Assembly (NCBI GenBank): GCA_001275005.1
Contig: JWZX01002000.1
Coordinates: 1-22,961, forward strand
Reading direction: 5' to 3'
Source of the DNA: Chrysochromulina tobinii
Taxonomy: Eukaryota; Haptophyta; Prymnesiales; Chrysochromulinaceae
DNA: 22,961 bases
This document shows, piece after piece, positions 1 through 9,400 of this stretch (position 1 is its first letter; each line of letters begins with the position of its first letter). A model generated the notes under the pieces. That model did no database searches, had not been told where the DNA came from, and saw nothing but the letters and a program-made list of their open reading frames with translations. Made by a program: the position numbers and the translations under genes.

Positions 1-293
1 TGAGATTGGTCTGTGTGCCTTTGTGCGTCCGCGTGTCCCGTGTGTCCCGTGTGTGTCCCGGCTCCCCCCGGTGTCTTTTTACCGGGTAGCTGCTGCTGCT
101 GCTGTGAAACGAATTATTGGCACATGAAACACATGAGGACCCCCTGGCTATCCGTTTTTAGGGGCGAAGGCGCTCAATAGGGCGCGTTGTCGACACAAGG
201 CCTGCCGCACCTCTCCCGGGTTGTGTTCGAGGTTGAACTAGTTTTGCAATGTATGATCCCGCGCCCGGTACAGGCCCGTTCACACCTCAAGCC

Positions 294-3229
294 TCATGCT
301 TGGACGATGAACGTCGCGTCATCGTCGTTGACGCCTGCCGCACCGCGGGCGAAGACGAGATGATGTTCTCCTGGGTACAGCACCTTCTCGCCATTCGCGT
401 TGACGATCATGAGATCCTTCTCGCTCAGCTCAAATTGGTGGGACGCGCGCGCGCCCGGGACGACGCTCAGCCGCTGGAAGTCGATCAGTGCCCGTCTCGG
501 CGCTGGATGGTCGAGCTGAGCGCGGATGGCGTCGCCGACGGAGTGGTAGAGCATCAGTACCTCGTCCCCGGAGATTGAGCCCTGGTTCGTCACGTTGCAT
601 GCGTAGCTGTAGTTGGCGGCGCCGGCAGGCGTGCCGTAGCGCCGCGCCGCGCTGGCCTGGCACGTCAGATGGAACTGCGTGTACGAGAGCCCAAAGCCAA
701 ACGGGTAGAGAGGCATGCCCGTGTAGTACCGGTAAGTGCGCCCCACGCCCGATGACATGTCGAAGTCCGTCATCTCCTTTTTCGAGATGAAGGCATGCTC
801 GTACATGGTCACCGGCAGCTTGCCCCACCGATTGGCGCCGCCAAACAGCGTCTCGCCGAGCGCCGCAGCCCCGATTTGGTTCGGGTTGAAGGCCTCGACG
901 ATCGCGTACGGCGCAGGCTCAGCTCGACTCACGAGAACGTCGATGGCGAGCGCCCCGCCATTCGTGAGCACGAGGACGGTCGGCTTGCCGAGGGCGAGCA
1001 CCTGTGGGGAGAGAGGGCGCCGTGGTGAGCACTTGCATGCTGGGCCGAGGGCAAGCACATCTCAATGCAAAGGGCCATCAAGTTCAATCAAGTGCAATCA
1101 AGTGCAATCAAGTGCAAACAAAGGCAAACCCAGGGCAACGAGCACCTGTAATGCAAAGGGAAATCAAGGGCAATCAAAGGGCAATCTAGGGTAACCCAGG
1201 GCAATGAGCACCTGTAATGCAAAGGACTCCTGCAGTCCCGGAAGTGACGTGTCCACCCGATCAATTCCTTCATGCTCAATCGACTTATCAATCCCGAGGG
1301 CGAGCACCACAACCTCCGCCTCCGCCGCGAGCTTAAGGGCGAGATTGATGCCGCTCGTGTCGGCCGAGTCGACATCGACGCCCTTGGCTGTGGTCGTCCT
1401 GCCCCCCACATTCTGGGCCGAGACCGCCTCAGCGATCGACACGATGCAGTCGAAGCAGTCGGTACCGTGGCACTTGTCGTCGGTCCAGCAGATCTCGTCG
1501 CCATAGTAGTCACTCACGAGGCCCTGCGTGGTGGAGGCTTGCAATAAGCGAGGTCATCAGAGGCCATCAGTGGTCATCAGTAGCACTCACCTGCTTGGCG
1601 GAGCCTTGCGGGCCAACGACCGCGATCCGGCTGCCGGCGCGAAGCGGTAACATCTTGGCGTCGTTCTTGAGGAGCACAAGGCCCTGCAGGGCCGCCTCGT
1701 ATTGCACCTGTCGATGCTCTGTCGAGTTGATGGTCGTCTCATCAAGTTGAGTCCACGGGCTGCTCGTCGGCGGGTCGAACGCGCTGTGGTGAGCACTTGC
1801 ATGCAAGGCAGATCATCAGTGGCAATCAACGTGCCTGCTCGTCGGCGGGTCGAAACGGCCGAGCGTGAAGAGCTGACGCTGGGTGCGACGCACCTGATGG
1901 GGGAGGCACTCAGACTGATGAGGGAGGCAATCAGACTGATGAAGGAGGCAATCAGACTGATGAGGGAGGCACTCAGACAGGTGAGTGTGGACGCCCGACC
2001 ATCAGTAGCCATCAGTAGCAATGAGCACGCACCGCGGCGGTGATGGCCGCTTCGGTCGTAAGTCCCTTTTGGACCGCACTCATGAGGTGATTGGGGAAGA
2101 GGTCGGAGCCCATCTCGATGTCAGTGCCGTTGTTGAGTGCCCACGCAGCCGCGTGCTCCGGGGACGGGGCATTCACCGGAGGGCCCCGGAGGTTGGACAC
2201 CGCGCCGCAATCGGTGGTGATGATGGCGTCACGCTGCCATTTGCCCTTGAGCAGCGTGTTGAGCACGTAGTCGTTGGCGCAGCTCGGCACTCCGTTGACC
2301 GCATTGTAAGAGCACATGGCACCCGAGGCGCCCGACGAGAGGAAGGCTAGCTCATATTGCGCCAGATACGTCTCGTGCAGGTCGTGCAGGCTGATATTGT
2401 AGCTGTCGTGCCCACGGTTGGTCTCGACAGAGTAGGCGGTAAAGTGCTTGAGATAGGCGAGCATCTTCGGATGGCCTTGCGCGTCCTTCTCCTGCATGCC
2501 ACTCACCATCTCAGCCGCGTACGTCCCCGAGAGGAGCGGATCCTCCCCTGATGACGAGGACGAACAATCGCAATTGGTCGCAATCAGTCGCGATCAGTCC
2601 CAATCAGTCGCAATGAGAGGGTCATCACGCTCGTCCTCACCGGGGAGCTCGGAAGAACGGCCGAACCGCGGGTCACGAGCGATGTTGATGTTCGGCCCGA
2701 ATCCAGTAGGGGCGATGAGCGAGGCATGTTGCTGATCTCCGATATTGCGTTGCCAGTTCATATTGTGAAAGGCTCGCATCTCCGAGCCGAGCACGCCACC
2801 CTTGGCACGCCAAGACGTGCGGTTGAAGGAGGCCCCCATGTTCATCGGCCCAGGGAAGGTGGTGGCACACACGCCTGGCTTGAAGCAGGCAGAGTTGACA
2901 GCAGTATTAGTCTCTGTGAGCCACATCCATTGCGGTACACCCAGTCTCGGTACTCCCGTCGTGTGGTCGGCGCACTCATTTCCAAGGGTGCCATTCGGGC
3001 CGATCATGGCAACCTTTTCGGCGAGGGTCAGCCTCCCGACGAGGTCGTCCACCCGCTGATCGATGCTCAATGCCGTGTTACAGAAGGGCAAGGCGAGCGA
3101 TTCGGAGGTCGTGCATGCCCAGTAGGAGGGCAACGGCGGGAGCGACGCGACGGCAGCGACTGTGAGCATCATAGAGTTCATCATAGCGTGTCGGGTGTTC
3201 CGAAGTTTTGCGATCGAGGTTTGATTCAT
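294..3229 (-). CDS. Glycoside hydrolase family 3 beta-xylosidase/beta-glucosidase, six exons
   Basis: Inferred exons (minus strand): 3229-2641, 2547-2033, 1893-1835, 1759-1591, 1523-1212 and 1001-294, giving 783 residues with frame kept at every junction. The N-terminus has a hydrophobic stretch after MMNSMMLTVAAVA that could be a signal peptide or anchor, so export or vacuolar targeting is likely. PFCNTALSIDQRVDDLVGRL followed by LAEKVAMI matches the start of the GH3 N-terminal barrel, closest in style to plant beta-xylosidases. RDPRFGRSSELPGEDPLLSG spans the first junction. The catalytic nucleophile is probably Asp ~309 in IITTDCGAV. The GH3 C-terminal domain follows (LVLLKNDAKMLPL, GRTYRYYTGMPLYPFGFGLS), then a fibronectin-III-like domain (GDEVLMLYHSVGD). 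The usual role is release of terminal xylose or glucose from glycans; the exact substrate cannot be told. The divergent neighbour at 3428 may share its promoter. All five introns are repeat-like and are listed separately. The family call is firm; the start codon and the third intron's GC donor are inferred. Confidence 0.9.
1002..1211 (-). other. GH3 intron 5, compound introner of two units, 210 bp
   Basis: There are three copies of an exon-start sequence GTGCTC(G/A)..., beginning at 1211, 1145 and 1001. The first two each follow CTTTGCATTACAG and the last follows CTCTCCCCACAG. The intron therefore looks like two stacked units: 1146-1211 of the TTGATTGCCCTT type, and 1002-1145, a 10-nt repeat array joined to a type A core and end. 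Splicing the whole gives FALQVLALGKPTVLVLTNGG. Phase 0. Confidence 0.8.
1524..1590 (-). other. GH3 intron 4, 67 bp
   Basis: The donor is GTGAGT and the acceptor CACGCAG. The interior has TGATGACCACTGATGGCC-like words shared with intron 4 of the C2 gene. The join gives VVGPQGSAKQGLVSDYYGDE, whose spacing matches GH3 relatives. An acceptor 14 nt upstream would shift frame. Phase 0. Confidence 0.75.
1760..1834 (-). other. GH3 intron 3, type A, GC-AG, bounded by a 20-bp duplication
   Basis: An exact 20-bp copy of the upstream exon end (TTCGACCCGCCGACGAGCAG, 1835-1854) recurs at the 3' end of the intron (1760-1779). Between the copies lies the type A core GCATGCAAGTGCTCACCACA. The reading FDPPTSSPWTQLDE requires the intron to start GCACGT and end AGCAG, so a GC donor is inferred. 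Phase 2. Confidence 0.75.
1894..2032 (-). other. GH3 intron 2, type B with four 21-bp repeats, 139 bp
   Basis: The intron begins GTGCGT and the next exon also begins GTGCGT, so a 6-bp direct repeat brackets it. The 3' part (1894-1977) is four tandem 21-bp units, each ending CATCAG on the coding strand, so four potential acceptors lie in series. Splicing gives ITAAVRRTQRQLFTLGRFDP, a normal GH3 segment. Phase 0. Confidence 0.85.
2548..2640 (-). other. GH3 intron 1, introner-like type B, 93 bp
   Basis: The intron starts GTGAGG and ends CGTCATCAG. Splicing rebuilds the GH3 motif ELPGEDPLLSGTY, which fixes both ends. The interior is a degenerate tandem array of a 10-nt word, GACTGATTGC-like, repeated about four times. 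Each copy holds CTGAT, a fit to the branch-site consensus CTRAY. Phase 1. Confidence 0.85.
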
Positions 3230-3427
3230 ACATCCAAATCTACGGGTATATTACATGTATGTAAGTCCTTGGTCCCGGTGATCCGAGGGATGGTGGAAAC
3301 AGATCCCAATTTAGCCGGGGATCAGAAAGCAATCACTAACTTCCTTGCAACTTTGCTCGATTTTTCAGTAATTCCGGAAATATCCGGATAGGACGACAGG
3401 TTTCCGCGTGGTCTTTGTGCGTCCACT
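3230..3427. promoter_or_regulatory. Divergent intergenic region between the GH3 gene and the C2 gene
   Basis: Only 198 bp separate the two start codons, so the segment must hold both 5' UTRs and promoters. It is visibly more AT-rich than its surroundings (for example TATTACATGTATGTAAG near 3248). No specific element can be assigned with confidence. Confidence 0.4.
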
Positions 3428-6400
3428 ATGACGACCTCCGGCACCCGCTCACAGCCCATGAAGACAGTCTATTCGGCCCGCAACTCCATCTTCCGGGCGC
3501 TCTCGCCGCGCCGTTCGCGTTCACCCTCGCCAGGCGCCAGCAAGAGCGCTCCTCCGACCCCGCGTGGGCAGAGCGGAGTCTCACAAACTTCTGGCGGCGG
3601 CGGAAGCAGCAAGTCAAAGCCAATGCCAGCTGCTTCGCCCGCGGCCACGCCCAATGAGGAGTCCAATGAGGTGATCACGTGCTTGGGCGCGATCCCAGTT
3701 GGCGGCTCCTGTAGCAGCGTGACTCTGTTGAAGACAAGCGGAGTCTTCGACAGTGTGCGGGAGAGCGCAGCAGCAGCAGCAGCCAGCATTCAGGGACCGA
3801 GGGCGATCGCCGCGATGGCGAAGCGCTCGTTGCTGACCAAGATGCAGAAGCTCGTCGCGAAGAAGCTCGAATCCACCTACGGCCAGATGAAGCTAACCTC
3901 GATCACTCCCGACCGACGCATGCCGCACCTCTTGCGGGTCACGATTCACGAGGTTGCGGACACAGTTTGGGAGGATGTTCAAGACGAGGCTATGCGCATG
4001 TTTGAGAAGATGATGAGGAGCGAAACCGAGGAGATCGATGATGATGCCGAAGATAGACCCCACAGGAACCCCGTCTCGTCTCTGCCCTCGCCACCCTCGT
4101 CGCCACCCGAGGACAGCTCCGATGCCGCCTCGATGCAAACTCCGAAGCCAAAGGTTCAATTGCCACCCGGGCGGCCGCCTCAGCCACGGCCACCGCTGGC
4201 TCTTCCTGGACACGTGAGCATGCATGTGCTCACTACAGCGCCTCAACCACGGCCGGCACCGCTGCCTCTTCCTCCGCCGGAGGTGCAAGAGGTGCCGGTG
4301 TTACCCGAAGTAGAAATGGCCCTGCATGCAAAGGGTAGAAATGGCCTTGCATGCATGCAAGACATGCCCGAAGTCGAAACGGCCAGCCAGGCTCCAGACG
4401 GACGTCCGATGGTCCGTCAGGGGTCCGTCAGGGAGGAAGTGCAGAATTTCGCGGCCGGCACCATGCCCCTGGCCAGCGTGGCCGGCGCCATGCACAGGTC
4501 GTTGGGGCATGATAGAGGCACGATGCGCATCGTTCTCGTGAGCGCGCGTGGCCTCAAGGCAGCCGACTCCAACGGGCTCTCCGATCCCTACTGTATGCTG
4601 AGCATGGGACGGCACAGGAAGACGTCGACGACAATCAAGAAGACGCTCAACCCGAAATGGAACGAGGAGTTCCAATTCAAGGGTGAGATTGCGAAGCTCG
4701 GCTCGAAGCTGCTCCTCCGGATGTATGACTACGACCTCGTCGGCTTTGACGATGCGCTCGGAAACGCCGAGGTGATCGCCACTGATCGCCACTGATCGAC
4801 CGTCATCGACACTGATCGACACTGATGACCTATGCTTGTGTCGCATGCAGGTGGACTTGCAGCCGTGCTAAGACACATGCATGTGCTCACCACGGCGTCC
4901 CACTCTCGTCTCCCCATAGGTGGACTTGCAGCAATGCTACAACAAGCCGTACGAGACGCACGTGTTCGATGCGATCGCGCTCACGGGTGCGCGCATCAAG
5001 GGCGAGGACACAGCGACTGGCACGGTGCAGCTCAAGGCGCTCTGGATGCCTCTGGAGCAGATCCGCGAAGGGCTCGATCTCGAGCTTGGCGAGGACGTCG
5101 AGGGGCATGCAGATGATATCGCCTTTCATCAGGTCACGCAAGCGGCCAGTCGGGCGGATTGCATGCTCACCGCATGGCTCATCGCATGCTGATTGCCTCC
5201 CTCATCAGGTCACGCGAGAGGCCAATTGGGGCACAATGCGCGTGGCGCTGCGCCGGGCGACGGGACTGAAAGCCGCAGACTCGAATGGATTCTCGGATCC
5301 GTACGTGTACCTCTCCATCCCCGCTCTCGAGGGGAGCAAGCCCCAGCGCTCCAAGACGATCAAGAAGAGCCTCGACCCCGTGTGGAATGCCGAGTTCGAG
5401 TTCACGGGACCCAAGCGCCTGATGGGACGGCTCCTGATCGACGTCTGGGACGAAGATTGGGGAGGCTCGCACGACAAGCTCGGCTCCGCCTCCCTCGATC
5501 TCGCGGTGCTCGGGGTGCTCGACGCGGCGCTCGACGATGGCCCCATGCTCATATGACGGATTGCATGCTCATTGCATGGCTCATCGCGTGCTGATTGCTT
5601 CCCTCATCAGGTGCTCGAAGACGGCTCGCCTCTGATCGAGCACACGGTCGCGCTCAACACGCAGGGCGAGGTTCACCTGGGCTTCGACTGGAATTCGTAT
5701 GCAGAGGACAGGGAGAAGATCGCCTCGGCCGAGGAGCTGCTGGATCGCTCCGTGCCCCTCTTCATGCAACGGTTTGATGCGGACGAGGAGGCGGAGCCGC
5801 TCGAGTATAAGGTGAAACCTACTGATGACCTCTGATGGCCTCTGATGACGGAGCCGCTCTACTGATGACCACTGATGGCCTCTGATGACGGAGCCGCTCG
5901 AGGATAAGGCGAGGCAGCTGCTGCCACTGGACGCGCATGCATGCATGTGCTCACAGCAGCGCCCTCTCCCTCCTCTCCCACAGGCGAGGCAGCTGCTGCC
6001 GTGGACCCACTGGACGCGCTCACTCACCCAGGTGATTGCACTTGATTGCACGTGATTGCACTTGATTGCACGTGATGGCACTTGATTGCACGTGATGGCA
6101 CTTGATTGCACGTGATTGCACTTGATTGGACTTGATTGGACTTGATTGCACTTGATTGCACTTGATTGGGCGTGCTCACCACCCCCAGAGCATGCCGCTT
6201 ACGATCAAGGGGCGCTACTCGCTCGCATGCATGTGCTCACCACGGCGCCCCACCCTCGTCTCCCCACAGGTGACGATGCGGCTCACGATCAAAGCGGGGT
6301 ACGACTTGCTCGCCGCCGACCGAGGCGGCACCTCGGACCCGTATGTCATCTGGCATCTGGGCGCCGAATCGGGCAAGGTACGTTGGTTGCCACCTGAGGA

Positions 6401-9400
6401 CCTGCCATGCATGCAAGTGCTCATCACAGCGCGCTCGACTCCCCTGGCATCTGGGCGCCGAATCGGTCAAGACAAAGGCAGCGCGCAAGACGCTCAACCC
6501 CGTGTGGGATGAGACGGTGGAGGTTTGGGGCGAGGCGCGCGACGTTTCCTCGAAGCCGATCCGCCTCGAGTGAGGGCATGCATGTGCTCACCACGGCGCC
6601 TCCCCCTCCTCTCCCCACAGGTGCGCGACTTTTCCTCGAAGCCGATCCGCCTCGAGTGAGGGCATGCATGTGCTCACCACGGCGCCTCGCCCTCCTCTCC
6701 CCACAGGCGCGCGACGTTTCTTCAAAGCCGATCCGCCTTGAGTGCTTCGATCACGACCTGCTGTCCTCGGACGACTCGCTCGGCACTACCGTGCTACCTC
6801 CCGAAGCCATCCGAGCGGTGCTCATCCAGACGCTCAAGGGCGAGGAGCCTGACGAGGGGCGTCTGTTCTGGCTGCCGCTCAATGGCAAAGGGTACGTTGA
6901 GCGCCACTGACGACCTGCCTTGCATGCGAGCGCCAGTGCTCACCACGGCGCCTTGCCCCCTCAGGTACCTCGGCATCGTGCTCAAGGTCATCGTACGTGG
7001 CCAGCCCACACTGGGCCAGCTGGTACGCCGGCTGGCTCAGCCGCTTGGGGCTCTGATTGCGTGCCTCATCAGCTTGGGGCTCTGATTGCGTGCCTCATCA
7101 GGTACGCCGGCTGGCTCAGCCGCTCCTCCAAACGAGTCTGGTGTTACTTCGCTACCCCGAGTCGCTGCGTCGGGCGAACTCCATGGCGACGCTGCGCGTG
7201 CAGCTCCTCCGTGGCGAAAGGTTGCTCGCCGCCGATGCGCCCTCCCTCAGCCACCTGGCCGGCACGTGCGACCCGTACGTGATCTTGAAGCTGGGGGCTC
7301 CTGATGGGATCCGTCATCAGCCACTCGGACGGCGCTGGGCAGTTATCCGGAAGCTCGCGGACCTCGAGGCGAGTGGCCACGAGCTCGAATGCGGGCATGC
7401 ATGTGCTCACCACGGCGCCCCCCCCCTCCCCCTCCTCTCCCCACAGGCGAGTGGCCACGAGCTCGTGCACCCTGCGCTCAGCGCGGCGCTCAAGGCCCGT
7501 TACAACCTGACGCGCTGGTGCTTCGGCGGCGAGGACGAAATCTCGATCTCCGCCACCGAGCTCCACGCCCTCAACAAGCAGCTGCCCCATCCACCTCTGA
7601 TCACCGCAGAGTCCTATCTCCGGGCGGGCGAGCTCACATTCCGACCGGTGCCGCCCCTGATGGCCTTTGATGGCCTCTGATGGCCTTTGATGGCCTCTGA
7701 TGGCCTCGGATGGCCTCGGATGGCCTCTGATTGCCACTGATTTCATCTGATTGCCATTGATTGCATCGGATGGCCTCTGATTGCATCGGATGGCCTCTGA
7801 TTGCTTCGGATTGCCACGGATTGTCTCAGATTGCCTCGGATTGTCTCAGATTGTGCCTCTCATCAGGTGCCGCCCCTCGAGCCCATGTCGTTGATGACCT
7901 CCTTAATGACCTCCCTAATGACCTCCCTAATGACCTCCCTGATGACCTCCCTCATCAGGTGCCGCCCCTCGAGGCCACGTCGAAGACTATTAGGAAGACC
8001 CTCAACCCAGTGTGGGAGGAGACCTTTTGGTTCCGCGCGTACGTCCACGACTTTACGAGCGCGCCGCTCGAGTGCGAGGTACTCGACAAGGACGAAGGGC
8101 CGGTCGCCCACCTGCCTAATTTGGGACGTCCGTTGCTCTCCGAGAGCTCGAGTAAGGACGACCCAATCGGGTTCGCCGAAGTGTCGCAGCGCCAGATGTA
8201 TGCCCTTTTCGCCGACGCGATGCCGGACGCGATACCGGCCGCACAGGACGGGGGAAGTGCGTCGTCGGTGGGCGCCGACACGGAGAGTGGCAGGGACTTT
8301 GCGCTGCAACTGACAACGAGGGGCATGCTGCACCTGAACGTGGCCGTCGTCGAGGTGACCCCGCCGAGCTACACGATGCTGCTCCGGCGGCTGCTGCTGC
8401 TGCCGCTCGTGCGCCTGTATGCGGCGATGGCGCAGCTTTCTCACCTCGCCCTCGTCATGCAGCGAGAGTACACGACGGTGACGATCAAGGTGACGCTGCA
8501 CCGGGCGACCAATCTGAAGGCGGCGGATGTGAGCTTTCTCGGGCGCCGGAGCTCTTCCGACCCGTATGTCAGCATCGAGCTCGCGGGCCAGGTGCTGCAG
8601 TCGAGTCAGAAGACGGCGGACCTGAACCCCATTTGGGATGGGGAGGAGTTTGTGTTCGTCAAGACGCTAGGTGAGCTCGAGAAGGACGAGCTCGATTGTC
8701 TCTGATTGCCACTCTGATTGACGCTGATTGCCTCCCTCATCAGGCGAGCTCGAGAAGGACGAGGATGGGATCTTGAACATCGAGGTGTTCGACTACGACC
8801 AGTTCGGCGACGACGACCTGCTCGGCATGAACGGTCTCTACATCGAGGAGCACCTGCTCGCCAACGCAGGCAGGGGGCCCCATCGGTACCTTCTACCGCT
8901 CAATACCCAGGGCTCCATCGAGCTGAGCGTCGACGTCTCGAGCAAGGTGGAGCATCCAATGAGCATCCTATGATTGCCTATGAGTACCCACGAGAGCCCA
9001 TGGAGGGCCCATGATTGAAGATCGGATTGCATCCCTCATCATGAGAGCCCATCGAGTGCCCATGATTGATTATCGGATTACATCCCTCATCAGGCGGAGC
9101 CCCATTTCTTCGAGATGCTCCTCCTCCTGCTGAAGCCGTCCTTGTACTACGTGCGCGCCAGCGTCCTCTACTACCGATTCCCGTACGACCTGCCCATCTG
9201 GTCCAAGATTCGTGACCCCTGGTACTACATCTTCTACTTCCTCGGAGCCAACCCGGACATCTTCGTGCGCGGCGGCTTCTTCACCATCTACCTCCTCTGC
9301 ATCGCATCTGACCTCGAGGAGTTCCAGGTCATGCGATTCATCCTCGGCATGAAGGGCATGCAGTTCGTCTCGGGCGTGATCAAGTCGGCCATCCTGTGCT

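Noticed and set aside
1-293. TGTCCCGTGTG repeats near 30-60 and a (TGC)5 run near 90-104
   Set aside because: Short low-complexity sequence downstream of the GH3 stop; too small to support a functional claim.
4214-4238. A 25-nt GT...AG segment as a micro-intron
   Set aside because: It is too short for a usual spliceosomal intron and its removal shifts the frame; the 69-nt option is recorded instead.
6032-6170. Regular short direct repeats resembling a CRISPR array
   Set aside because: The ~10-nt units are contiguous with no unique spacers, and the array sits inside a eukaryotic intron. It is a minisatellite.
6577-6700. Recurring predicted peptide MHVLTTAP / CSPRR in many short frames
   Set aside because: These are translations of the type A intron core in different frames, not a conserved protein motif.
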